Notes: generated by a model not told the origin, from the sequence alone. Numbered from the stretch's first letter, positions 29,731-39,187 are shown. The stretch is DNA of 64,000 bases from Sphingobium arseniciresistens (GCA_029167225.1 JARFNK010000001.1:186001-250000); one strand, 5' to 3'. Numbers and translations: made by a program.

Positions 29731-30855
29731 TTGGGTTTTTTCAGGGGTTTGTTGTTGATCGGTCGATCAGCGTGCGTTGCTGCGGCAATGACGCTGGTTG
29801 GATCGCTGTCTCCCGCATGTGCGGCAGAAGAAAAATCCGTACAATACTCTGCACAGACGCAACCGATCGAAGTTCGCGTCGTCATCGTCACGGCGTTTGA
29901 AATCGGCGAGGATACGGGCGACCGTGCCGGCGAATATCAGGCCTGGGCGCAAGTGATGCCGCAGGTCATCCCCTTCCCCGCCGGCTTCCGCCATCTGCGT
30001 TACGATCCCGCGCGCAAGGCTCTGCTGCTCTCCACCGGCATCGGCACGAACCGGGCGGCGGCCTCCACCATGGCGCTGGGGCTCGATCCACGCTTCGATC
30101 TTTCCCATGCCTATTGGATGGTCGCGGCGATCGCCGGCACCAATCCCAATACCGCTTCCATCGGCTCGGCCGCATGGATCGGCGACGTGGTGGACACCGA
30201 TTATGGCTACGCGGTCGATCCGCGCGAGGCGCCCAAGGACTGGCCCGCCGGCATGTTCGCCCGCGACAGCAAGCGCCCCTATCAGGCGCCCCATGGCGAC
30301 GCGCAATATAATCTCTTCCCACTGAACAAGGGCCTGCGCGACTGGGCCTATGGCCTGACGAAGGGGATCGCTATCCCCGACACGCCGGTGCTGCAGCAGA
30401 TCCGCGCAGGCTATCGCCGCTATCCCGCCGCCGGGGCGCCGCCCGCCGTCATCAGGGGCGTGGAGGCCAGCGGCCAGACCTTCTGGCACGGCGAACTGCT
30501 CAACACCCATGTCGAACGCTGGTCCAATTTCTGGACCGGCGGCAAGGAGCCCTTCGTCATGACGGCGATGGAGGACACCGGCGTTGCCAGCGCGCTCAAC
30601 ATGCTGGGCCGGCGGGGCAAGGCCGACCCGGCACGCCTGCTCGTATTGCGCACCGGCAGCAACTATTCCGTGCAGGCCGAAGGCGTGGGGGCGGCGGAAA
30701 GCCTGATTTCCGAAGCCTCCGGCCTGTCCGCGCTGCAGGCCTCGCTCGACGCCGCATTCATCGTCGGCACGCCGGTCGTGGACGCCATCAGCAGCCATTG
30801 GACGGAATTCCGGGACAAGGTGCCCGGAGACGCGGAAGTCGTGCGATCGCCCTAG
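29731..30855 (+). CDS. Purine nucleoside permease/phosphorylase-like protein (NUP family)
   Basis: A 374-residue protein with an N-terminal signal sequence (hydrophobic stretch, then SPACAAEE). The body is that of the NUP family first described as fungal purine nucleoside permease and structurally related to nucleoside phosphorylases; GIGTNRAAASTMALGLDP and the C-terminal RTGSNYSVQ patch are typical. The start is probably a TTG at 29731; an ATG at 29788 would shorten the signal sequence. It lies 108 bases upstream of an Oar-like TonB receptor in the same direction, suggesting shared use in nucleoside uptake. Confidence 0.82.
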   Translation: MGFFRGLLLIGRSACVAAAMTLVGSLSPACAAEEKSVQYSAQTQPIEVRVVIVTAFEIGEDTGDRAGEYQAWAQVMPQVIPFPAGFRHLRYDPARKALLLSTGIGTNRAAASTMALGLDPRFDLSHAYWMVAAIAGTNPNTASIGSAAWIGDVVDTDYGYAVDPREAPKDWPAGMFARDSKRPYQAPHGDAQYNLFPLNKGLRDWAYGLTKGIAIPDTPVLQQIRAGYRRYPAAGAPPAVIRGVEASGQTFWHGELLNTHVERWSNFWTGGKEPFVMTAMEDTGVASALNMLGRRGKADPARLLVLRTGSNYSVQAEGVGAAESLISEASGLSALQASLDAAFIVGTPVVDAISSHWTEFRDKVPGDAEVVRSP

Positions 30856-30963
30856 GCGGCGACCGTCATCGACCATGCGATTGGAGATACGGCCCCACCC
30901 ACACACGCCGCAGAGCGCTTACCGGGGCCGCAGGGAAAAATGACTTCTTAAGGGGAATTTTCG

Positions 30964-33900
30964 ATGCGTCATCTACTTCACGCCGGCGTCTGCGCGATCG
31001 CGGTCTGCTCGGCCACCGCTGCCTATGCCCAGGAAACCACCTCGTCGATCCGCGGCGAAGTCACCGCCGAGGGCACGCCCGTTGCCGGCGCCAAGATCAC
31101 GGTAAAGCATGAGCCTTCGGGCACGACCACGACCTCCACCACCAATGCCGACGGCAGCTTCTCGGCATCGGGCCTGCGCATTGGCGGCCCCTTCTCCGTG
31201 ACCGTATCGGCGCCGGGCTATTCGGACACGACCGTCACCAACATCTCGTTGACCGCTGGCCAGCCGCTGCGCCTGCCCATCGCGCTGCAGGGCGCGGGCG
31301 AGGAAATCGTCGTCACCGCCGCCAAGTCCGGCGCGGTCGACCTCTCTTCCGGCCCGGCAACGGTGCTCGGGCGCGAGGATATCGAGGGCGTTGCCTCGGT
31401 CAGCCGCGACATTCGCGACATCGTGCGCCGCGATCCCTTCGCGACCATCGACCCGGCGCAGAGCCGCGGCGTAATGATCGCCGGCCAGAATGCCCGCCTC
31501 AACAAATTCTCGGTCGACGGCCTGCGCTTCTCTGACAATTTCGGTCTGAACGTCGGCGGCCTGCCCACCGCGCGCGGCCCGGTGCCGCTCGACGCCATCG
31601 AACAGCTGTCGGTCAAGATCGCACCGTTCGACATTACCGAGGGCGATTTCCAGGGCGGCGCGGTCAATGTCGTGCTGCGCTCGGGCACCAACCAGTTCCA
31701 CGGATCGGCCTTCTACACCTATTCCAGCGACAAGCTGACCGGCGACCGCAGCCGCAACAACCGCGTCAACCTGGACTTCAAGAGCAAGAATTTCGGCGCC
31801 TTCCTTTCCGGCCCGCTCATCAAGGACAAGCTGTTCTTCGCGGCGTCCTATGAAAAGATCGAGGAGGGTACGCCGATCGCCATCGGCACCGCCGGCTTCG
31901 CCAACGTCGTCCCCAATATTTCCGATGCGCAGATCGACGCGCTGACCGGCATTTCCCAGTCGATCTATGATTATGATCCGGGCGGCGTGACCCGGTCGAC
32001 ACAGGAAAAGGACGAGAAATACACCGTCAAGCTCGACTGGAACATCATGGACGGCCAGCGCCTGTCCTTTACCTATATCCGCAACGACAGCTCCAACAGT
32101 TCGACGGCGGGCTTTTCTTCCACCGTCGCGACATCACCCACCCTCGCGCTTGGCTCGAACAACTACAAGCGCCCGGAAAAGGTGCAGTCCTATGTCGCAC
32201 AGCTGAACTCCGACTGGGCGGACAATTTCCACACCGAAATCCGCGGAAACTTCCGTAAATATGATCTTTCGCCCGTACCGTTCGGCGAGACGCCCTTCTC
32301 GCAGATGCAGGTCTGCCTCGATCCTACGACCGTGGGTAGCCAGATCCAGTGTACGCAGGGTTCCAGCGCCAACCCCGGCACCGGCCGCCTTTATTTCGGC
32401 CCCGACCAGTTCCGCCACTTCAACTATGTCCACACCAAGCAATATGGCGCCGACATCGCCATGCGCTGGGAGATGGGCGACCTGTCGATGAAGGCGACCG
32501 CCGCGTGGATGCATCTGGATGTCGCCAACGCCTTCACCCAGAATGCATGGGGCAATTATTATTTCGACTCGCTCGCCGACTTCCAGAACCAGCGCGCCAG
32601 CATCCTGCTGCTCAACGGTTCCATCACCGGCGATCTGAACGACGTGCTGGCCAGTTTCAAATATGACCAGTTCACCTTCGGCTATCAGGCAAGCTACGAA
32701 CCGAGCCGCACCCTGAGCGTCACTGCGGGCGTGCGCAGCGACCTGTATGACGGCATCACTCCGCCGCCCCTCAACAGCTATTTCACCAACCGCTACGGCT
32801 TCTCCAACCGCGCCGTCATCAACGGTAAGATGGTCATCCAGCCGCGCTTCCAGGCGACCTGGAGCCCGACATCGGAAATCAAGGTGCGCGGCGGCATCGG
32901 CCTGTTCGCGGGCGGATCACCCGACGTGTTCCTGGGCAACAGCTATTCGGTCTCGGGCGTCTATGCCAATGCCATCACCATCCAGCGCAACGCCAATGGC
33001 GTGGGCTGCCAGGGCGGCGTCTCAGACGCACTCTGCAACGCGGCACTGAACGGCGTCGACGGGCGGAACTTCTCCAGCCTCGTCACCGACTATCTGCGCA
33101 ACAATACCGGCTCGCTCTCGCTGGCAGCAGTCAATGCGATGGATCCCAAATACAAGATGGAATCCACCTGGAAGAGCAGCCTGTCGGTCGACTACACGCC
33201 TGATAGCCTCGGCTTCCTGGGCACCGGCTGGACCTTCGGCGGCGACCTCTATTATGGCTGGGTCAACAATGCGCCGATCTATCGCGACCTGCGCCTGACG
33301 GCGATCGGCACCACGCCGGATGGCCGCACACGCTATGCCTCCACCACTGCCGGCGCCAATACCGACCTGCTGCTCTCCAACACGTCGAAGGGCCATTCGC
33401 TGGTCACCGTCGCCCGCATCGACAAGAGCTGGGACTGGGGCCTGACCGTCGGCGGCAGCTACACCTTCCAGGATGTGACCGACGTCAGCTCGATGAACGG
33501 CACGACCGCATCGGGCACCTATGGCCAGAACGCGATGGTCGATCCGAACACCGCCGCCTATGGCACGTCGATCTACGAAATCCGCAACAGCTTCAAGGTC
33601 CACTTCGACTTCGACCATGCCTTCTACGGCGACTACAAGACGCGCTTCAGCCTGTTCGGCGAGCGTCGCTCGGGCATTCCCTACAGCCTGACGATGAACG
33701 ACCCGACGCTGGTCAACAGCCACTCCTCGGTGTTCGGCACGACCGGCAGCGCCAACCGCTACCTGCTCTATGTGCCGACGGTGAACGATACCCGCGTCGT
33801 CTTCGATTCAACCGCGACCCAGCAGGCGTTCGATGCCTTCATCGCCGCCAACGGGCTTGAGAAGTATCGCGGCACGATCCTGAAGAAGAACTCGCAGCGT

Positions 33901-34206
33901 GCGCCGAGCTGGACGAAGATCGACCTTCATGTCGACCAGGAACTGCCGCTGCCGGCGCTGCCTTCCGGCCGGTTCAAGCTGTTCGCGGACATCGAGAACG
34001 TCCTCAACCTGGTCAACAAGGACTGGGGCTCGCTGCGTCAGGTGACGTTCCCCTATCTCGCGCAGGTCGTGAACGTGGCGTGCGTGGCACAGGGAACCAA
34101 CGCCTGCGGCCAGTATCGCTATTCGAACTTCTCCAACCCCGCCGTGAACAACCAGACGCGCTTCTCGCTCTGGAGCATCCGCATCGGCGCGAAGGTCGAA
34201 TTCTAA
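30964..34206 (+). CDS. Oar-like TonB-dependent receptor
   Basis: The second large outer-membrane receptor, 1080 residues, starting at ATG 30964 after AAGGGGAA. Signal peptide cleavage is expected after AYA (residue 22), then QETTSSIRGEV begins the carboxypeptidase-regulatory-like domain, followed by plug (RRDPFATIDPAQ, AGQNARLNKFSVDG) and barrel ending IGAKVEF. It is a clear paralogue of the receptor at 934-4302. The neighbouring upstream NUP-family gene makes a nucleoside or nucleotide ligand a reasonable guess, not a demonstration. Confidence 0.92.
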   Translation: MRHLLHAGVCAIAVCSATAAYAQETTSSIRGEVTAEGTPVAGAKITVKHEPSGTTTTSTTNADGSFSASGLRIGGPFSVTVSAPGYSDTTVTNISLTAGQPLRLPIALQGAGEEIVVTAAKSGAVDLSSGPATVLGREDIEGVASVSRDIRDIVRRDPFATIDPAQSRGVMIAGQNARLNKFSVDGLRFSDNFGLNVGGLPTARGPVPLDAIEQLSVKIAPFDITEGDFQGGAVNVVLRSGTNQFHGSAFYTYSSDKLTGDRSRNNRVNLDFKSKNFGAFLSGPLIKDKLFFAASYEKIEEGTPIAIGTAGFANVVPNISDAQIDALTGISQSIYDYDPGGVTRSTQEKDEKYTVKLDWNIMDGQRLSFTYIRNDSSNSSTAGFSSTVATSPTLALGSNNYKRPEKVQSYVAQLNSDWADNFHTEIRGNFRKYDLSPVPFGETPFSQMQVCLDPTTVGSQIQCTQGSSANPGTGRLYFGPDQFRHFNYVHTKQYGADIAMRWEMGDLSMKATAAWMHLDVANAFTQNAWGNYYFDSLADFQNQRASILLLNGSITGDLNDVLASFKYDQFTFGYQASYEPSRTLSVTAGVRSDLYDGITPPPLNSYFTNRYGFSNRAVINGKMVIQPRFQATWSPTSEIKVRGGIGLFAGGSPDVFLGNSYSVSGVYANAITIQRNANGVGCQGGVSDALCNAALNGVDGRNFSSLVTDYLRNNTGSLSLAAVNAMDPKYKMESTWKSSLSVDYTPDSLGFLGTGWTFGGDLYYGWVNNAPIYRDLRLTAIGTTPDGRTRYASTTAGANTDLLLSNTSKGHSLVTVARIDKSWDWGLTVGGSYTFQDVTDVSSMNGTTASGTYGQNAMVDPNTAAYGTSIYEIRNSFKVHFDFDHAFYGDYKTRFSLFGERRSGIPYSLTMNDPTLVNSHSSVFGTTGSANRYLLYVPTVNDTRVVFDSTATQQAFDAFIAANGLEKYRGTILKKNSQRAPSWTKIDLHVDQELPLPALPSGRFKLFADIENVLNLVNKDWGSLRQVTFPYLAQVVNVACVAQGTNACGQYRYSNFSNPAVNNQTRFSLWSIRIGAKVEF

Positions 34207-34262
34207 ACCAATCGTCGCGCCCGCGTGATCCGGTGAAAGCGGGTCATGCCAGCGACACGGAC

Positions 34263-34304
34263 ATGGGCTCCCGCGGGTCACGCCGGGAGCCCATTTTCTT
34301 TTAC
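34263..34304 (+). terminator. TonB receptor terminator
   Basis: A 10-bp stem (ATGGGCTCCC with its complement, arms about 34263-34272 and 34285-34294) is followed by TTTCTTTT downstream of the receptor gene. Confidence 0.8.
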
Positions 34305-34415
34305 GCGCCGTTCTGAGAGAAGGCCGCCAGGGTCGTTCCGTGATTTCGGGATCGTCAGGTGATTCCAACTGCCTCGACATCACGCTATCGCCCCGCCTGA
34401 GAGGATTGCACGCCC

Positions 34416-34826
34416 ATGGAACGCCTGTTCACCGTCATCGCCGGGCGCATCGCCTTTTTCGCGGGGCAGCCCGTTGCCTTCATCCTGGCCCTCTCCACCA
34501 TCGCGATCTGGGCCGTCACCGGGCCGTTTTTCGGCTATTCGGAGACCTGGCAGCTCATCATCAACACCGGCACGACCATCATCACCTTCCTCATGGTCTT
34601 CCTCGTCCAGAACTCGCAAAATCGCGATGCGGCGGCGATGCAGGCGAAGCTGGACGAGATCATCCGGGCGATCGAACCGGCGCGCGGCGCCTTCATCGGC
34701 ATCGAGCATCTGACCGACAAACAGATCGAGCAGATCCGCGCCCAATTGGAGGCGGAATGCGAGGAAGGCGCCGACCCGGTCGAGTCCGGCACGCTCAGCG
34801 TCGACCAATTGTTACGTCGCCGCTGA
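34416..34826 (+). CDS. Low-affinity iron permease family protein
   Basis: A 136-residue protein with two membrane helices (AFILALSTIAIWAV and LIINTGTTIITFLMVFLV) and the QNSQNRDAAAMQAKLDEI motif diagnostic of the Fet4-like/low-affinity iron permease family. The C-terminal third is acidic and soluble. The bacterial family is small and its transport activity is largely unproven, so the name describes homology only. Confidence 0.88.
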   Translation: MERLFTVIAGRIAFFAGQPVAFILALSTIAIWAVTGPFFGYSETWQLIINTGTTIITFLMVFLVQNSQNRDAAAMQAKLDEIIRAIEPARGAFIGIEHLTDKQIEQIRAQLEAECEEGADPVESGTLSVDQLLRRR

Positions 34827-34892
34827 AAAGCTGCAACTCACCGCTTGCACTGCCCCCGCCCCCAAGCTAAGTGACGCCCCTTCGCGGAGCGC

Positions 34893-34968
34893 AGGAGTGT
34901 AGCTCAGCTGGTAGAGCGTCGGTCTCCAAAACCGAATGCCGGGGGTTCGAGTCCCTCCACTCCTGCCA
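34893..34968 (+). tRNA. tRNA-Trp (anticodon CCA)
   Basis: A complete cloverleaf: acceptor AGGAGTG/CACTCCT, D-arm TAGCTCAGCTGGTAGAGC, anticodon stem TCGGT/ACCGA with loop CTCCAAA, T-arm GGGGGTTCGAGTCCCTC, and an encoded GCCA end. Its place upstream of secE-nusG is the conserved bacterial arrangement. Confidence 0.97.
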
Positions 34969-35142
34969 AAACTTTCCGGAAAACTTGCGCTCAGCTGTGT
35001 GTAAGTCTATGGACCCGCGAGATTTTCGGTCGCGAAGTGGCGGCCGCATCCGGGGAAAGGCCATCGAAAATGATGGCCCCACACCCGGAGGGCGGCCTGT
35101 TGCTTCGCGGATTTTGTTGTTTTTGAACGGGTTGATCGACAG

Positions 35143-35349
35143 GTGGCAAAGACGTCCCCAAGCGAGTTCGTGAACCAGGTGAAAGCCGAAGCGTCCAAGA
35201 TCGTGTGGCCCACGACTCGCGAGACGATGATGGTGACGATCATGGTGCTCATCATGACCTCCCTGCTGGGCGTGTTCTTCTTTGGCATCGACACCCTGTT
35301 CGGGGCGATCGTGCAATGGCTGCTGGCGCTTGCCGCCGGCCAGGCCTGA
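35143..35349 (+). CDS. secE: Preprotein translocase subunit SecE
   Basis: The small essential clamp subunit of the SecYEG translocon, 68 residues with the conserved amphipathic segment EFVNQVKAEASKIVWPT and one membrane helix (MVTIMVLIMTSLLGVFFFGID). Translation starts at a GTG. It is the short single-helix form usual outside enterobacteria. It lies between tRNA-Trp and nusG. Confidence 0.96.
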   Translation: MAKTSPSEFVNQVKAEASKIVWPTTRETMMVTIMVLIMTSLLGVFFFGIDTLFGAIVQWLLALAAGQA

Positions 35350-35395
35350 GCATTGGCCAAGACTGGCCTGAGCAACTGGAGTGTGAATCGGTAAC

Positions 35396-35932
35396 ATGGC
35401 GCGCTGGTACATCATCCACGCCTATTCAGGCTTCGAGAACAAGGTGCGCGATTCGATCGTTGCGGAGGCCGAGCGCATGGGCCTGACGCAGCTGGTCGAA
35501 TCGGTCGAGGTGCCCACCGAGACCGTGACCGAGGTGCGCCGCGGCAAGAAGATCCAGTCGGAGCGGAAGTTCTTCCCCGGCTATGTCCTTGCCAAGCTGG
35601 CGATGAACGACGACGTCTATCACCTCGTCAAGAACACGCCGAAGGTCACGGGCTTCCTGGGTTCCTCCGGCAAGCCGCAGGCGATCAGCGAGGCCGAGGC
35701 CGCCCGCATCCTCAACACCAAGGAGGAAGCGGCTGCCGCGCCCAAGCACAAGATCAACGTCAATTACGAGATCGGCGACAGCGTCAAGGTTCTCGACGGC
35801 CCCTTCGCCAGCTTCAACGGCGTGGTGGAAGAGCTGGACTTCGAGAAGAGCCGCGTGAAGGTTTCGGTGTCTATCTTCGGCCGCGCGACGCCGGTCGAGC
35901 TGGACTTCGAGCAGGTCGAGCTTTCGAAGTAA
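35396..35932 (+). CDS. nusG: Transcription termination/antitermination protein NusG
   Basis: An RNA-polymerase-associated elongation factor of 178 residues. The N-terminal NGN domain (ARWYIIHAYSGFENKV and FFPGYVLA) is followed by a linker and the C-terminal KOW domain (GDSVKVLDGPFASFNGVVEE) that contacts Rho or ribosomal S10. It follows secE by 46 bases. Confidence 0.98.
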   Translation: MARWYIIHAYSGFENKVRDSIVAEAERMGLTQLVESVEVPTETVTEVRRGKKIQSERKFFPGYVLAKLAMNDDVYHLVKNTPKVTGFLGSSGKPQAISEAEAARILNTKEEAAAAPKHKINVNYEIGDSVKVLDGPFASFNGVVEELDFEKSRVKVSVSIFGRATPVELDFEQVELSK

Positions 35933-35939
35933 GATTTAT

Positions 35940-36020
35940 CGTCATGCCAGCGAAAGCTGGCATCTCGGGCCGAGATGTTCAACCTGGCCTCATGAGATCC
36001 CAGCCTTCGCTGGGATGACG
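35940..36020. repeat. REP-like palindromic intergenic repeat
   Basis: Arms of 27 bp (35940-35966 and 35994-36020) are imperfect inverted copies, each containing a CCAGCG..GCTGG palindrome, separated by 27 bases. It sits between nusG and rplK. It is a different sequence family from the element at 12657. Confidence 0.75.
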
Positions 36021-36059
36021 CACAAGGAATTTCCGGGCGACCGGGAATAACCGCGGGAG

Positions 36060-36077
36060 GCAGGCCTTCGGGCCTGC
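36060..36077 (+). promoter_or_regulatory. UUCG hairpin in rplK-rplA leader
   Basis: A 7-bp stem GCAGGCC/GGCCTGC capped by TTCG lies 66 bases upstream of rplK. L1 usually represses its own operon by binding a leader hairpin; whether this hairpin is that site is an inference from position. Confidence 0.45.
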
Positions 36078-36143
36078 TGTCTGACCGCTAAACTTGAACC
36101 GGAAGGCCGGCCCGCCGCCCTTCCAGCAACAGAGTGAGAGACA

Positions 36144-36575
36144 ATGGCCAAGAAGATTACGGGCTATATCAAGCTCCAGGTACCCGCTGGAGACGCCAAG
36201 CCTGCTCCGCCGATCGGCCCTGCACTGGGTCAGCGCGGCGTGAACATCATGGAATTCTGCAAAGCGTTCAACGCGCAGACGGCGCAGATGGAAAAGGGCA
36301 CGCCCCTGCCGACCATCATCACCGTCTATGCCGACCGCAGCTTCTCCTTCACGATGAAGCAGCCGCCGGCCACCTATCTGATCAAGAAGGCGATCAACCT
36401 GAAGTCGGGCTCCAAGGAGCCGGGCAAGACGGTTGCCGGCAAGATCACCCGCACCCAGCTTTCCGAGATCGCCCAGGCCAAGATGTCTGACCTGAACGCG
36501 AACAGCATTGAAGCGGCGACGAAGATCATCGAAGGCTCCGCGCGCGCGATGGGCCTCGAAGTGGTGGAGGGCTAA
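36144..36575 (+). CDS. rplK: 50S ribosomal protein L11
   Basis: A 143-residue component of the GTPase-associated centre of the large subunit. The N-terminal [14 protein letters not shown] and the [22 protein letters not shown] stretch (with the rRNA-facing residues) are canonical, as is the C-terminal rRNA-binding domain. It is followed by rplA with a 4-base gap. Confidence 0.98.
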   Translation: MAKKITGYIKLQVPAGDAKPAPPIGPALGQRGVNIMEFCKAFNAQTAQMEKGTPLPTIITVYADRSFSFTMKQPPATYLIKKAINLKSGSKEPGKTVAGKITRTQLSEIAQAKMSDLNANSIEAATKIIEGSARAMGLEVVEG

Positions 36576-36579
36576 GACC

Positions 36580-37278
36580 ATGGCAAAGCAGACGAAGAAG
36601 GCAAAGGTTCTTGCCGCCGCCATCAACAAGGAAAAGCTGCACGGCGTCGATGAAGCGCTGTCGCTGATCAAGACCCACGCGACCGCCAAGTTCGACGAGA
36701 GCGTCGAAGTGGCGATCAACCTGGGCGTTGACCCGCGCCACGCCGACCAGATGGTCCGCGGCGTCGTCACCCTGCCCGCCGGCACCGGCAAGGACGTTCG
36801 CGTCGCCGTGTTCGCCCGCAACGAGAAGGCGCAGCAGGCGCTTGATGCCGGCGCCGATGTCGTCGGTGCGGAAGACCTGCTGGAGAGCATCCAGGCTGGC
36901 AACATCGACTTCCAGCGCGTCATCGCGACGCCGGACATGATGGGCCTGGTCGGCCGCCTCGGTAAGGTTCTGGGCCCCAAGGGCCTGATGCCGAACCCGA
37001 AGCTGGGCACCGTGACCCCGAACGTCGCCGACGCCGTGAAGGCTGCCAAGGGCGGCCAGATCGAGTTCCGCGTCGAGAAGGCCGGCATCATCCACGCTGG
37101 TCTGGGCAAGGCGAGCTTCAGCCAGGCCGACCTGCGCAAGAACTTCGACGCATTCGTCGACGCGATCGTCAAGGCGAAGCCCTCGGGCTCCAAGGGCAAA
37201 TATGTTCGCAAGATCGCCCTGTCGTCCTCGATGGGCCCGGGCGTGAAGGTCGACGTGGCGGAAGTCGCCAGCGCCTGA
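36580..37278 (+). CDS. rplA: 50S ribosomal protein L1
   Basis: A 232-residue protein of the L1 stalk that helps release deacylated tRNA and represses its own operon. The ATG at 36580 (MAKQTKKAK) is chosen; upstream extension overlaps rplK. The signature [21 protein letters not shown] lies in the second domain. A strong terminator follows. Confidence 0.98.
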   Translation: MAKQTKKAKVLAAAINKEKLHGVDEALSLIKTHATAKFDESVEVAINLGVDPRHADQMVRGVVTLPAGTGKDVRVAVFARNEKAQQALDAGADVVGAEDLLESIQAGNIDFQRVIATPDMMGLVGRLGKVLGPKGLMPNPKLGTVTPNVADAVKAAKGGQIEFRVEKAGIIHAGLGKASFSQADLRKNFDAFVDAIVKAKPSGSKGKYVRKIALSSSMGPGVKVDVAEVASA

Positions 37279-37305
37279 ACGGCCTGACGATGACGAAAGA
37301 ATAGG

Positions 37306-37339
37306 AAAGGCCCCCGCCCACATGGACGGGGGCCTTTTT
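37306..37339 (+). terminator. rplK-rplA terminator
   Basis: Stem AAAGGCCCCCG with its complement (arms about 37306-37316 and 37325-37336) followed by TTTTTC. It isolates the L11-L1 unit from the hydroxylase and rplJ genes. Confidence 0.88.
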
Positions 37340-37467
37340 CTTATCACCGCTTTTCAGATGTTTGACGCATTCGGGTGGAAGTGGCCGGCGACTGAGGCTA
37401 TCGACGGCTCACGCACGCTGCTGCCGTCTATCCATGGCACGCCGCGCAAGAGCGACAAGAGTGACCG

Positions 37468-38262
37468 ATGAACCAGCAGACACCCGTCAAGATCCCTGAC
37501 GATATCAACGCCACCCTTCCGCCCAGTTCAAAGCTGATCCCCAAGAAACCCCTGATCCTGCGCTTCGGCAAATGGATGCAGCCCAAGACCAATCGCTGGA
37601 TCGCCAACGCCTCGCTCATCGGTGACAAGCCCGTCTTCGATCCCCACAGCTTCGACTGGGTGCCCGAACTGGAAAAGCATTGGGAAGAAATTCGCGAGGA
37701 AGCCGCCGCGGCGCTGCAGGACATCGAGGCGGTGCCGCCGCTCGCGACAATCTCGCCGGACCACCGCCGCATCGCCCCCGCCGGCCGCTGGCGCTCCTAT
37801 TTCCTCATCGGCTACGGTTATCGCGACGAGGCCAATTGCCAGGCCTGCCCGCGCACCGCGGAACTCGTCTCGCGCATCCCCGGCCTCAACTCCGCCTTCT
37901 TCTCCGTGCTTGTGCCGGGCACGCATATTCCGCCGCATACGGGCGTGACCAAGGCGTTCCTCACTTCCCACCTCGGCATCCAGGTGCCGCGCGAATCCGA
38001 GAAATGCCGGATGCGGGTGGTCGATCGGTGGCTTGAATGGCAGGAAGGCAAGTGCCTGGTGTTCGACGACTGCTTCGACCATGAAGTGCGCAACGATACC
38101 GACGAGACCCGGATCGTGCTGCTCATCCAGTTCCGCCGCCCCGTGGGGATCATCGGCAGGATCGTGGGCAATCTGTTCCTGGAGGGCGTCCGTCGCTCCC
38201 GCTTCGTGCAGGATGCGCGCAAGGGCATCGCGCGCTGGTCGGCCGAGCGCGTGGGGCAATAG
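37468..38262 (+). CDS. Aspartyl/asparaginyl beta-hydroxylase domain protein
   Basis: A 264-residue Fe(II)/2-oxoglutarate-dependent oxygenase of the Asp/Asn beta-hydroxylase (LpxO-related) family. The metal-binding histidines are visible as His157 (IPPHTGV) and His205 (DCFDHEVRN), with the 2OG-contacting region DETRIVLLIQFRRP after the second. It lies between the L11-L1 and L10-L12 gene pairs, separated by terminators on one side and the rplJ leader on the other. The substrate may be a lipid or a protein; the position alone does not decide. Confidence 0.85.
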   Translation: MNQQTPVKIPDDINATLPPSSKLIPKKPLILRFGKWMQPKTNRWIANASLIGDKPVFDPHSFDWVPELEKHWEEIREEAAAALQDIEAVPPLATISPDHRRIAPAGRWRSYFLIGYGYRDEANCQACPRTAELVSRIPGLNSAFFSVLVPGTHIPPHTGVTKAFLTSHLGIQVPRESEKCRMRVVDRWLEWQEGKCLVFDDCFDHEVRNDTDETRIVLLIQFRRPVGIIGRIVGNLFLEGVRRSRFVQDARKGIARWSAERVGQ

Positions 38263-38584
38263 GGCGCCACATCGCTCGCGGCCGCCTTCCCTGAAGAAAT
38301 CAAGTGACATGCCGCGCCGATCCATGTATGGGCGCGGCACCGGACCGCTTGCGGTCCACCGTCCGAGACAGTTGGTGAGGGGAATTTGCCCCTCTTAATG
38401 CCCAGCCTAGACGGGGAAAAGTTCTTGTCGGATCGCCTCTGCGCGCATCCGGGCCTGCCCCTGTTCGGGAACGAACGATCCGGGCCGGCAACCTCTCCCC
38501 TCACGGACACGCCCCAATCCGGTTCGCCGGAGACGGGTTTTGCCGCCTTCCGGGCTGTTCCGGAAGGCTTGAATGGAGAATGGC
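38263..38584 (+). other. Leader region upstream of rplJ
   Basis: A 322-base gap without a gene, holding the probable L10-binding leader and a G+C-rich hairpin next to the rplJ ribosome site (arms 38545-38553 and 38560-38568). The rplJ-rplL promoter must lie in the first half. Confidence 0.7.
38362..38415 (+). promoter_or_regulatory. Putative ribosomal L10 leader
   Basis: The segment CCGAGACAGTTGG ... CCAGCCTAGACGG forms a kinked helix around a GAGGGG/CCCCTC hairpin followed by TTAATG. This matches the alphaproteobacterial L10-leader pattern as I recall it (kink-turn with paired GA steps and a short apical stem). L10(L12)4 binding here would repress rplJ-rplL translation. Confidence 0.65.
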
Positions 38585-39100
38585 ATGGATCGTAATCAGA
38601 AAGCTGATGTCGTTTCCGCGCTGAACGCAACTTTTGCTGAGCTTGGTGTTGTCGTGGTAACGCGCAACCTGGGCATGACCGTCGCCCAGTCGACGGATCT
38701 GCGGCAGAAAATGCGCGATGCCGGCGCGACCTTCAAGGTTACGAAGAACCGTCTCGCCAAGATCGCACTGAAGGACACGCAGTACGAGCAGATCAGCAGC
38801 CTGCTGACCGGCCCGATTGCTCTGGCCTCTTCGGTCGATCCGGTCGCCGCCGCCAAGGTTGTGATCGATTTCGCCAAGACCAACGACAAGCTTGAGATCG
38901 TTGGCGGCGCAATGGGCGAAATGCTGCTCGATGCAAATGGCGTCAAGGCGCTGGCATCGATGCCGTCCCTGGATGAACTGCGCGCAAAGCTGATCGGCCT
39001 TATCGTGGCCCCGGCAACCAAGCTCGCAACCGTCACCCAGGCACCGGCTGCGCAGCTCGCGCGGGTCTTCAACGCCTATGCGGAGAAGGAAGCCGCATAA
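38585..39100 (+). CDS. rplJ: 50S ribosomal protein L10
   Basis: A 171-residue stalk-base protein that anchors L12 dimers. The ATG at 38585 (MDRNQKAD) has a GGAGAA site; an upstream ATG at 38573 is not preferred. Conserved N-terminal rRNA-binding residues and the C-terminal helix for L12 (ATVTQAPAAQLARVFNAY) are present. rplL follows after 87 bases. Confidence 0.97.
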   Translation: MDRNQKADVVSALNATFAELGVVVVTRNLGMTVAQSTDLRQKMRDAGATFKVTKNRLAKIALKDTQYEQISSLLTGPIALASSVDPVAAAKVVIDFAKTNDKLEIVGGAMGEMLLDANGVKALASMPSLDELRAKLIGLIVAPATKLATVTQAPAAQLARVFNAYAEKEAA

Positions 39101-39187
39101 GCGGTGCCCCTTATCCGACGTTCGTTTTCAATTCTTGTTTAAGGAGCCCTCAAGGCTCCGCCCAGAAGGGAATAGGTTAGTAAATAT

